Shown piece after piece: positions 16,049-21,823 of a stretch of DNA of 21,823 bases; position 1 is the stretch's first letter, and every line of letters starts with the position of its first letter. Below the pieces are notes generated by a model. It was given only the letters and a program-made list of their open reading frames with translations. It was not told the DNA's origin and ran no database searches. Location: contig DATGMP010000095.1 in NCBI GenBank assembly GCA_035293565.1, positions 1-21,823 on the forward strand, in the 5' to 3' direction. The stretch is from DATGMP01 sp035293565 (GTDB taxonomy: Bacteria > Pseudomonadota > Alphaproteobacteria > BOG-932 > Roseiterribacteraceae). The translations under genes and the position numbers were made by a program.

Positions 16049-18250
16049 ATGCCGATCGCCGTTCGGTTCATGCCGCCCCGAAGCCGAGCCGAAATTCTGC
16101 GCGGAGCGAGCCTTATTGCCATCCTGTCCGCCGCCGGAAACGCGACCGCAGAGCCAACCGCCGAGTCTGCCGCCCAGCAACTTCAGACGATTACCGTCAT
16201 CGGCCACGAAAACGACTACAAGGCCGACCTGCCCGCGATTTCCAAATTAACCGAACCGCTGGTCGATACACCCCAGACCATAAACTCGGTCACCGGACAG
16301 CTGATCGCGGATCAAGGCATAACCACGCTCAGCGACGCCCTGCGGAACGTTCCGGGTATCAGCCTCGGCGCTGGGGAATTCAGCTGGCAGGGCACCGCGC
16401 TGACCTTGCGCGGATTTAACGCGCGCAATGACATCTATCTCGACGGGATGCGGGATTTCGGCAGCTACTACCGCGACCCGTTCAACCTGGAAGAGGTCCA
16501 GGTGCTGGAAGGTCCGTCTTCGATCCTGTTCGGCCGTGGCTCGACTGGCGGTGTGGTCAACCAGACGAGCAAGATGCCGACAATGCAGCCGCTCTATGCT
16601 TCCAGCCTCAGCGCCGGCAGCGATGAAACCCGCCGGCTCACTGCCGATTTCGACCAGCCCCTTCCCGAGTTGGCAGACGGCGCTGCTGTCAGGCTCAATC
16701 TCATGGGGCATGATTCCATGGCCGCGGGCCGGGACATCGGCGAGTACCGTCGATACGGGTTTGCCCCGAGCCTGGCGCTCGGCCTCGGCACGCCGACGCG
16801 ATTCAATCTCAGCTATTTCCATCAAACCGAGAACGATACGCCGGATTATGGGCTGCCCTGGTTCGTCGGCAGGCCGGCCCCGGTGCCGCGCCAGAACTTC
16901 TATGGCTTTCGCAGCGACTATCTGAACACCAATGCGGATGTGCTGACCGCCTCGGTCGAGCACGATTTCAGCGACGATCTTTCCATCCGCAGCCGGCTAC
17001 GCTACGCCGATTATTATCGGGACTTCCGGATCAGCGAGCCGATCGTCCCTTCCGCATTCCAAGCGGGGGCGCCGCTCGCCAGCATCCCTGTGATGCGGAA
17101 CGAATGGAGCGGCTACAGCCGCGAGACATTCCTGCAGAGCCAGACGGATTTGACGGCCAAACTTGCAACCGGTGGTCTAGAGCATACGCTGGTGGCGGGC
17201 GTCGAAGCGGGGCCGGAAAGCTCGACGCCTGAATTCGACAATGCAGTCAGCACGCCGCTCAATACGCTGCTCGATCCGGACGAGAATCAGGTTTTCTCGG
17301 GCCGGAACTATATCCGCCTTCACGCCAACACCCACGCTGTCGGCTTCGCCGCCTACGCGATGGATACCGTCAAGATCGGCGAGCAATGGGAGATTACCGG
17401 CGGCATTCGCTGGGATCGTTTCGATGCGGACTTCAAGGGGATCTACTACTCGGTGCCTCCCGCGGCTCTGAACCAGATCACGCGGATCAACACGGCTGAC
17501 GAGCTGGATCAGGTCCCGAGCTACCGCGCGGCGATCGTCTACAAGCCCGCCTCGAATGCCAGCATCTATTTCGATTACGGCACCTCCTTCGATCCTTCGG
17601 CCGAGACGCTGTCGCAGATCACGAGCGGCCGTTCGCTCGGAGTCGGCTTCGAGGGGCTCGCGCCCGAAAAGAACCGCAATTTCGAGACGGGGACCAAGTG
17701 GGATGTGCTGGCCGGCAAGCTCTCGTTGACGGCCGCGCTGTTTCGCGAGGAGAAGACGAACGCCCGCGTCCCCGATCCCAATAATCCCGGCTTCGACATA
17801 CTGGGTGGCGAGCAGCAGGTGGACGGAATCGACCTGGAAGCGGCAGGGAGATTAACTGAGACTTGGCGGATCCATGCCGGTTACACCTATCTCGAGAGCA
17901 CGACGCTGAAATCCGCCCCAGGCGCGGCACCGGTCGGAAGCCCGCTCGACAACACGCCCAAGCACAGCATCGCGCTCTGGACCGAATATACACTGCCCTT
18001 CGGGTTGGAGATCGGCGGCGGCGCCACATACCTGTCCAGGCAAATTGTGCAGAACACGGCGCCGATCGAGAGAGTCCCGGCTTACATCGAATTCGACGCG
18101 ATGGCCAAGTATGAGCTCACTAGCCAAATCGGGCTGCAAGTCAACGTCTACAATATCACCGACAAATATTATTATGCCGACCTGCACGCCTTCCACGTCA
18201 TCCCCGGGGCCGGCCGTTCCGCGTTATTTTCGGTGAATTTCCGATACTGA
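16049..18250 (+). CDS. TonB-dependent catecholate-type siderophore receptor (Fiu-like)
   Basis: About 733 residues from the ATG at 16049. An ATG at 15995, preceded by AAGGGA, and one at 16070 are alternatives. A signal peptide ends near AILSAAGNATA, placing the protein in the outer membrane. A TonB-box-like LQTITVIG follows, then the plug domain: DTPQTINSVTGQLIADQG, TLSDALRNVPGI, LRGFNARNDIYLDGMRD, VLEGPSSILFGRGSTGGVVNQ. The rest is a 22-strand-type barrel ending in the aromatic residue of FSVNFRY. No STN signalling domain precedes the plug, so this is a transporter rather than a transducer. PiuC follows 13 bases downstream, the arrangement seen with Fiu/PiuA receptors for catechol siderophores. 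It imports a ferric siderophore using TonB energy; the exact ligand is not determinable. Confidence 0.92.
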   Translation: MPIAVRFMPPRSRAEILRGASLIAILSAAGNATAEPTAESAAQQLQTITVIGHENDYKADLPAISKLTEPLVDTPQTINSVTGQLIADQGITTLSDALRNVPGISLGAGEFSWQGTALTLRGFNARNDIYLDGMRDFGSYYRDPFNLEEVQVLEGPSSILFGRGSTGGVVNQTSKMPTMQPLYASSLSAGSDETRRLTADFDQPLPELADGAAVRLNLMGHDSMAAGRDIGEYRRYGFAPSLALGLGTPTRFNLSYFHQTENDTPDYGLPWFVGRPAPVPRQNFYGFRSDYLNTNADVLTASVEHDFSDDLSIRSRLRYADYYRDFRISEPIVPSAFQAGAPLASIPVMRNEWSGYSRETFLQSQTDLTAKLATGGLEHTLVAGVEAGPESSTPEFDNAVSTPLNTLLDPDENQVFSGRNYIRLHANTHAVGFAAYAMDTVKIGEQWEITGGIRWDRFDADFKGIYYSVPPAALNQITRINTADELDQVPSYRAAIVYKPASNASIYFDYGTSFDPSAETLSQITSGRSLGVGFEGLAPEKNRNFETGTKWDVLAGKLSLTAALFREEKTNARVPDPNNPGFDILGGEQQVDGIDLEAAGRLTETWRIHAGYTYLESTTLKSAPGAAPVGSPLDNTPKHSIALWTEYTLPFGLEIGGGATYLSRQIVQNTAPIERVPAYIEFDAMAKYELTSQIGLQVNVYNITDKYYYADLHAFHVIPGAGRSALFSVNFRY

Positions 18251-18263
18251 TCGAAGGTCCAAA

Positions 18264-18944
18264 ATGCTCCTTCGCATTCCTCAAATCCTCGATGCCGACG
18301 ACGTCGCGGAAATCCGCCGTGGACTCGACACCGTCGACTGGGTCGACGGACGGGCGACGGCCGGCGATCTGGCGGAAGGGACGAAGCGCAATCGGCAAGC
18401 GCGTTACGATCACCCGGAGACCCGGCGTCTCGGGGATCTGATTCTCACCCGCCTCGAACGCCATCCGGTCTTCATGTCGGCGGCGCTGCCGCACAAGGTC
18501 GTGCCGCCTCTTTTCAACCTGTATGCCGAGGGCTCGTTCTACGGCCCACATATGGACGGCGCTATCCGCCCGATCGAGGGAACTCCGCACAGAGTTCGCA
18601 CTGATCTTTCGGCGACGCTCTTTCTCAGCGCCGCCAAGGATTATGACGGCGGCGAGCTGATTTTCGATGATGGTTCGGCGACGCATCGGATCAAGCTCGA
18701 CGCCGGCGACATGGTACTCTATTCGGCTGACACCGTGCATCGCGTCGAGCCGGTGACGCGCGGCGCCCGGCTGGCATCCTTCTTCTGGGTACAAAGCATG
18801 GTCCGGGACGAAGGCGAGCGGGGCCTGCTCTTCAAGCTGGATGGCACGATCCAGCAGCTTCGGCGCGACGGGGCGGCGCATGACTCGGTCGTTGAGCTGA
18901 TGAACCTCTATCATGCCCTTCTGCGGCGATGGGCGGACACCTGA
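18264..18944 (+). CDS. piuC: PKHD-type Fe(II)/2-oxoglutarate-dependent hydroxylase, PiuC-like
   Basis: 226 residues with GAAGG 6 bases before the ATG. The iron-binding facial triad is His96 and Asp98 in YGPHMDGA and His159 in ADTVHRVEP. Arg169 is placed to bind 2-oxoglutarate. The C-terminal extension (VRDEGERGLLFKLDGTIQ and onward) is typical of the PiuC/YbiX family. These proteins are nearly always encoded next to a catecholate siderophore receptor, as here (13-base gap, likely one transcript), but their substrate is not settled. It is cytosolic. The gene is convergent with the short FecR-like gene, with 25 bases between the stops. Confidence 0.93.
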   Translation: MLLRIPQILDADDVAEIRRGLDTVDWVDGRATAGDLAEGTKRNRQARYDHPETRRLGDLILTRLERHPVFMSAALPHKVVPPLFNLYAEGSFYGPHMDGAIRPIEGTPHRVRTDLSATLFLSAAKDYDGGELIFDDGSATHRIKLDAGDMVLYSADTVHRVEPVTRGARLASFFWVQSMVRDEGERGLLFKLDGTIQQLRRDGAAHDSVVELMNLYHALLRRWADT

Positions 18945-18969
18945 TCGAAGGCTCTTTCCTCGCCGACCT

Positions 18970-19317
18970 TTAGCGGGACCACCAGTCGAGCGTCGTCCAC
19001 CAAGGGCTATCTAGGCGCAACAGCAGGGCCGCCGCGATCGAGGCCGCGCTCAGCATCGCGGGGAGGCCGCGCGATCGAAGTAGGCGGGAGTGCGGAACGG
19101 GTTGCTCCGCCGGCGCCGAAGCGCGGTATCCGTCCCGCGCGTCGTCGGAGCCCAACATGAGCCAAATCCGCTGCAGCTCTGCAAGCTCCGCAGCATGAGC
19201 CGGCTCTCGGATCCATATCTCGAATGCGGCGCGCTCCTCAGGCGTGAGGAGGCGGCGACGCAACGCCCCAAACCAAAGCGACGCTTGCCGATCCAGATCG
19301 ATTTCTTGGTCGTTCAT
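18970..19317 (-). CDS. Minimal FecR/PupR-like anti-sigma protein lacking the periplasmic domain
   Basis: 115 residues. Residues 5-60 (DLDRQASLWFGALRRRLLTP, EERAAFEIWI, HAAELAELQRIWLML) match the cytosolic N-terminal anti-sigma domain of FecR/PupR regulators (DUF4880). A single hydrophobic segment (about 86-103, AMLSAASIAAALLL) follows, then only about 12 residues, rich in Trp (WWTTLDWWSR). Canonical FecR proteins are about 320 residues with a large periplasmic FecR domain; here that domain is absent and the next gene (piuC, convergent) begins 25 bases on. The ATG lies 2 bases after the sigma-factor stop, with GGAAG upstream, so the two genes are translated together. It probably holds or activates the partner sigma factor at the membrane. 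Whether the short form is native or a truncation is unclear. Confidence 0.75.
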   Translation of the reverse strand: MNDQEIDLDRQASLWFGALRRRLLTPEERAAFEIWIREPAHAAELAELQRIWLMLGSDDARDGYRASAPAEQPVPHSRLLRSRGLPAMLSAASIAAALLLRLDSPWWTTLDWWSR

Positions 19318-19319
19318 AT

Positions 19320-19865
19320 TCAACTTCCGCGCTCCTGATCGGCAGCATATGAGGTTTTCGCGTCGCGCAACGCGCGCCTCAGTCTCAGCATCGCCTCCGC
19401 GATGTGCTTTTCGACCATGCTGGGGCTGATTCCCATCCGCCGCGCGACCATCGCATAGCTCAGCCCCCCGAAGCGATGAAGCTCGAACGCCTCGCGGCAT
19501 CGCGGCGGCAGAGCCTTTGCGGCGTCGAGCACGATATCCAGCTGCTGTTTGGCGATGAGGCGATGCTCTGGGTCGAGCAACTCTCTCGAGCTTGCGCCCA
19601 GCGCGAGGTCCACGCGACGAGCCGCCTCGCGGCTTCGCGCGCGGCTGCGGTCGACAAACAAGTTGCGCGCGACCTGGAGCAGATAGCCGAGCGGATCGCG
19701 GATCGACCGGAGCCGCGCGTCCTCGCGCAAAACGCGGACACAAGCTTCCTGGACGACCTCCTCGCCGTCGAGCGCAAGGCGCGCGCCCATCGCGCGAACG
19801 AGCGGAACGGCTTCCGTGTAAGCGCTGACGATGCCCGCGGGATTGGAACGTTCCCTGCTCGGCAA
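19320..19865 (-). CDS. FecI-type ECF RNA polymerase sigma factor
   Basis: 181 residues from a TTG start at 19865, chosen because GGGAGG lies about 5 bases upstream; the next in-frame ATG would cut into region 2. Sigma region 2 is visible as GEEVVQEACVRVLRE then DPLGYLLQVARNLFVDRSRAR. Region 4 is ALPPRCREAFELHRFGGLSY followed by the helix-turn-helix AMVARRMGISPSMVEKHIAE. The FecI class is typical of iron-responsive ECF sigma factors. It is followed at 2 bases by the short FecR-like gene. Both lie next to, but convergent with, the receptor/piuC pair, which is the most likely target; no promoter motif linking them could be proved. Confidence 0.9.
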   Translation of the reverse strand: MPSRERSNPAGIVSAYTEAVPLVRAMGARLALDGEEVVQEACVRVLREDARLRSIRDPLGYLLQVARNLFVDRSRARSREAARRVDLALGASSRELLDPEHRLIAKQQLDIVLDAAKALPPRCREAFELHRFGGLSYAMVARRMGISPSMVEKHIAEAMLRLRRALRDAKTSYAADQERGS

Positions 19866-19887
19866 CCGACCCTCCCAGACGGCCTCT

Positions 19888-19907
19888 GTCTGGAAACACC
19901 GCCAGAC
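19888..19907 (-). other. Stem-loop in the sigma-factor leader
   Basis: GTCTGG (19888-19893) and CCAGAC (19902-19907) form a perfect 6-bp stem with an 8-base loop, about 10 bases upstream of the GGGAGG ribosome-binding site of the TTG-started sigma gene. A regulatory role is possible but undemonstrated. The rest of the 248-base interval to the arsR start shows an AT-rich patch near 19948-19965 and no gene. Confidence 0.3.
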
Positions 19908-20054
19908 CGGTCCCCGACGATACCGAGGAAGGCAAAATGCGCCACGGAAATATTTTTTAGAAAACCACCTGAGGACATCCGATCGTCAATCGTCCCTCAC
20001 TTCCCGTCCCCGACCCGCGAAGAGTTCGGACTTTCGCCTTTCCTCGAACCATCC

Positions 20055-20092
20055 TTGACGTCCGAGCGCCGCCGATATAATTTCGATTATCG
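20055..20092 (+). promoter_or_regulatory. Promoter and overlapping ArsR operator of the arsR-arsN2 gene
   Basis: TTGACG (20055-20060) and a perfect TATAAT (20076-20081) are separated by 15 bases, slightly short but near consensus. The -10 lies inside a dyad ATAAT-TTCG-ATTAT (20077-20090), which overlaps a second perfect palindrome CGAT-T-ATCG (20084-20092). AT-rich dyads over the -10 are where ArsR/SmtB repressors usually bind, so autorepression relieved by arsenite is expected. The predicted transcript starts near 20088, giving a leader of about 26 bases to the ATG at 20114. Confidence 0.6.
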
Positions 20093-20113
20093 TCAAAATA
20101 TGAAATCGTGGGT

Positions 20114-20956
20114 ATGGAAACTTTACCGGCGATCGCGGCTTTCTCGGCGCTCGCGCATGAACACAGGCTCGCGGCTTATCGGCTGCTCGTGGAACGCGGG
20201 CCGGAAGGGTTGCCGGCGGGAATGATCGCCGAGCGGCTGGGGCTGCCACCTTCTTCGCTCACCTTTCATCTCCAACATCTGCACCGCGCGGGTCTCGTCA
20301 CGCAGCGGCGCATGAGCCGGCAAATCATCTATGCCGCCGATTTCGAAGCGATGAACGCGCTGGTCGGCTATCTGACCGAGAATTGCTGCGGGGGAAGCAG
20401 CGTCGCATGCGCGCCGCCCGCTGCCTGGAAATCGAAGAGCCGCGTCAAAGCTCGAGGACATCGGCCGGGAATCGACGTCGTGAGCCTCAACACGATTCCT
20501 GTGTCAATGAGCCTCCACGCCGAGACACTCGGGCGGCGTCCGACCGATTTCGTCGAACTCAAGGAAGCGCTGGCCATCGCCGGGCTGCCGAGCGGCGACA
20601 TCGGCATGACGGGCCGAACCTTTTGGCGGTTTCGCGATCTCTCCGGCCGAACGATCGGCTACGGTGGAATTGAGCTCCACGGCCCGAACGCGCTGCTCCG
20701 CTCGATCGTCATCATGCCGGAGGCACGCGGATCCGGATTGGGCGGGCAGGTCGTCGCCTTTCTGAACAGCTATGCTCAGCTCCGCGGTGTCGAACGGACC
20801 TGGCTGTTGACCACAACCGCCGCCGACTTCTTCCGCAAACTGGGCTTCAACGACGCGAAGCGTAGTAGAGCGCCCGATGCGATCAAGGCGACCACGGAAT
20901 TCGCAAGCCTCTGCCCGGCGAGCGCGATCTGCATGTCGCGCGCCCTCGGCCCATGA
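20114..20956 (+). CDS. ArsR-family arsenite-responsive repressor fused to ArsN2 N-acetyltransferase
   Basis: 280 residues from the ATG at 20114; a GTG at 20108 gives two more, and the numbering here counts from that GTG. Residues 5-90 are an ArsR winged helix (LAHEHRLAAYRLL, LPPSSLTFHLQHLHRAGLV, RQIIYAADFEAMN). The classical ELCVCDL site is absent; instead NCCGGSSVAC gives Cys93, Cys94 and Cys101, resembling the C-terminal As(III) site of Acidithiobacillus-type ArsR. A linker (about 105-145) leads to a GNAT domain (about 146-282) with the acetyl-CoA loop PEARGSGLGGQ, plus FFRKLGF and FASLCPASAICM, typical of ArsN2 acetyltransferases of ars operons. One uninterrupted frame joins two normally separate proteins. 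Its stop overlaps the next start (ATGA). The function of ArsN2 is not settled, so a role in modifying an arsenical or a related toxic compound is inference. Confidence 0.88.
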   Translation: METLPAIAAFSALAHEHRLAAYRLLVERGPEGLPAGMIAERLGLPPSSLTFHLQHLHRAGLVTQRRMSRQIIYAADFEAMNALVGYLTENCCGGSSVACAPPAAWKSKSRVKARGHRPGIDVVSLNTIPVSMSLHAETLGRRPTDFVELKEALAIAGLPSGDIGMTGRTFWRFRDLSGRTIGYGGIELHGPNALLRSIVIMPEARGSGLGGQVVAFLNSYAQLRGVERTWLLTTTAADFFRKLGFNDAKRSRAPDAIKATTEFASLCPASAICMSRALGP

Positions 20957-21144
20957 ATCGATCCCTCGCCGCACGGGCCGCGAGTGAGGCGCTGGGCACC
21001 GCGTTTCTCCTGATCGCCGTGGTCGGTTCAGGCATCATGGCCGAAGGCGACATGCGCATCGTCACCGGGGGTCGCGACGCACGCGACGAAGAAGAGGTCA
21101 CTCGCCGGCGGCAGCCATCGCGTAGGTCAAAGAGCCTTGTATGA
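20953..21144 (+). pseudogene. Truncated aquaporin/MIP-family gene remnant (5' end only)
   Basis: The ATG overlaps the stop of the arsR-arsN2 gene (ATGA), indicating translational coupling. The first 31 residues (SLAARAASEALGTAFLLIAV, then VGSGIMAE) resemble the first membrane helix of MIP-family channels, such as the AqpS-like aquaglyceroporins of ars operons. After GIMAE (about 21045) the match ends abruptly. The frame then runs into charged, Arg-rich sequence with no membrane helix and continues into the convergent gene at 21098. A full channel is about 230 residues with two NPA motifs; neither is present. It is therefore a deletion remnant and the breakpoint lies near 21045-21097. The frame itself could still be translated as a 63-residue peptide. 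Confidence 0.65.
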
Positions 21145-21724
21145 CGCCGTCCTTGGAGTCGGTGGTCGCGATGCCGATCTCGGCGACCTGGCCGGTGTCG
21201 GGCAGGCGCATGCTGTAAGTGATGAAATGGTATTTGCGTTTAGCGATCGTCTTGGTGTCGTCGCCGGTCTGGCGGATCTTGAAGCGATCGCTCGCGGCGA
21301 TCTCGGTCAGCAGATTGTCGAGTCCTCTTTCGAGCGACGCCCCCTCGACGCGCGGTGCGCGGACGATGCATGTGCCCGAGCCCGCGAATTCTAGGACCAG
21401 CTTCTCGCCAAGGGGCATACGAAGGGTCCAGGCAATACCGCCGGGCTTGCCGTTCTGAAGCTGCAGGACTGTCTTGTCGTCGAGCTTCTCGACGGTGGGA
21501 TCACCGCTGCCGATGATATTGATCACGCGCCCGCGATCGCCTCGCGTCGAGACACAGAAGCGCGAGAACAGCTCAACCGCGTCATGCGCCTCGGGGTCGG
21601 TGAATTTGGGATGGTCGCCCAGCGGAATGTCGTCGAAGGGCCGCCCCACAGTGAGCTGGGCCGCCGCCGGAGCAACGACGAACGCCGCCCAGAGGGCGGC
21701 GGCCACCGCCGGCAGCAGCCGCAT
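21098..21724 (-). CDS. Secreted hypothetical protein
   Basis: 208 residues with a signal peptide (MRLLPAVAAALWAAFVVAPAAA, cleaved near residue 22), so probably periplasmic. The mature part has two cysteines (FCVSTRGDRGRV and SGTCIVRAP) that could form a disulfide. It alternates short strands with few long helices, suggesting a small beta-rich domain. I do not recognise the family with confidence; it faintly recalls uncharacterised Sphingomonad proteins with a C-x-STRGDR motif. No strong ribosome-binding site precedes the ATG. The upstream gene on the same strand ends 20 bases away, so the two may be co-transcribed. Its 3' end abuts the breakpoint that truncated the aquaporin remnant. Confidence 0.75.
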   Translation of the reverse strand: MRLLPAVAAALWAAFVVAPAAAQLTVGRPFDDIPLGDHPKFTDPEAHDAVELFSRFCVSTRGDRGRVINIIGSGDPTVEKLDDKTVLQLQNGKPGGIAWTLRMPLGEKLVLEFAGSGTCIVRAPRVEGASLERGLDNLLTEIAASDRFKIRQTGDDTKTIAKRKYHFITYSMRLPDTGQVAEIGIATTDSKDGVIQGSLTYAMAAAGE

Positions 21725-21744
21725 CTTGAGTCCGCGACCGAAAA

Positions 21745-21823
21745 TCAGCCCTTGGCCATCAGCCCCTTGGTGACTTCGATCAGCTCCTTCACCGCCGCGA
21801 CGGATTTGTCGAACTCCGCCTTC
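21745..21823 (-). CDS. C-terminal end of an unrecognised gene (5' truncated by window edge)
   Basis: The last 25 codons of a minus-strand frame read KAEFDKSVAAVKELIEVTKG then LMAKG and a TGA (21747-21745). The tail is amphipathic and helical, rich in Lys, Glu and Ala. It is too short to assign a family. The stop is 20 bases before the start of the secreted protein gene on the same strand, which suggests an operon. The rest lies outside the window. Confidence 0.6.
   Translation of the reverse strand, partial: KAEFDKSVAAVKELIEVTKGLMAKG

Noticed and set aside
19318..19935. Extension of the FecR-like frame upstream to 19935
   Set aside because: It runs through the sigma-factor gene in another frame; the ATG at 19317 directly after the sigma stop starts the recognisable DUF4880-like domain.
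1..21823. CRISPR arrays, tRNA or rRNA genes, insertion sequences, prophage genes
   Set aside because: No regularly spaced repeats, tRNA-like cloverleaf, rRNA signature or transposase/integrase frame was seen on either strand.

Overview
The window is a GC-rich chromosomal segment of an alphaproteobacterium, most likely a Sphingomonadales member. This is inferred from four things: the sucC-sucD-sucA-sucB-lpd gene order, a YncE/alkaline-phosphatase fusion-type gene, a Fiu/PiuC siderophore locus, and hairpin repeats of the CGTCATGCCCG type. No rRNA, tRNA, CRISPR array or transposase was seen. There is no gene-free stretch above 300 bases.

Layout, left to right. (1) 2-2626 (+): 3' portion of a membrane-bound hybrid histidine kinase with two tandem PAS-like domains, a receiver and an HPt-like tail. 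(2) 2764-5616 (+): an exported YncE-type beta-propeller and an AlkP-superfamily phosphoesterase in the same reading frame, split by one in-frame TAA. (3) 5613-6633 (-): a small PGPGW-like membrane protein and a glutathione S-transferase. (4) 6782-8050 (+): a type II NADH dehydrogenase, divergent from the GST, with a palindrome in the shared control region. (5) 15845-8054 (-): the TCA-cycle operon sucC-sucD-sucA-sucB-lpd, with a head-to-head pair of REP-like hairpins between sucB and lpd. (6) 16049-18944 (+): a TonB-dependent siderophore receptor and a PiuC-type Fe(II)/2-oxoglutarate dioxygenase. (7) 19865-18970 (-): a FecI-type ECF sigma factor and a very short FecR-like anti-sigma protein, convergent with piuC. 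(8) 20114-about 21144 (+): an arsenic-resistance remnant, made of a one-piece ArsR-ArsN2 fusion with a near-consensus promoter/operator and a translationally coupled but truncated aquaporin start. (9) 21823-21098 (-): the end of an unrecognised gene and a secreted hypothetical protein.

How the genes work together. Block 5 encodes the 2-oxoglutarate dehydrogenase complex (E1, E2, E3) and succinyl-CoA synthetase, which convert 2-oxoglutarate to succinate and make NADH. The NDH-2 beside it can re-oxidise NADH at the membrane. Blocks 6 and 7 form an iron-uptake locus of receptor, partner dioxygenase and sigma/anti-sigma pair. However, the anti-sigma lacks the periplasmic FecR domain and the receptor lacks a signalling (STN) domain, so classical cell-surface signalling cannot operate as usual. 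Block 8 appears to be what remains of a larger ars operon, with arsenic sensing and an acetyltransferase on one polypeptide.

Most noteworthy: the ArsR-ArsN2 fusion with its overlapping -10/operator, the reduced FecI/FecR module, the nonsense-split YncE-phosphatase gene and the REP pair inside the TCA operon.
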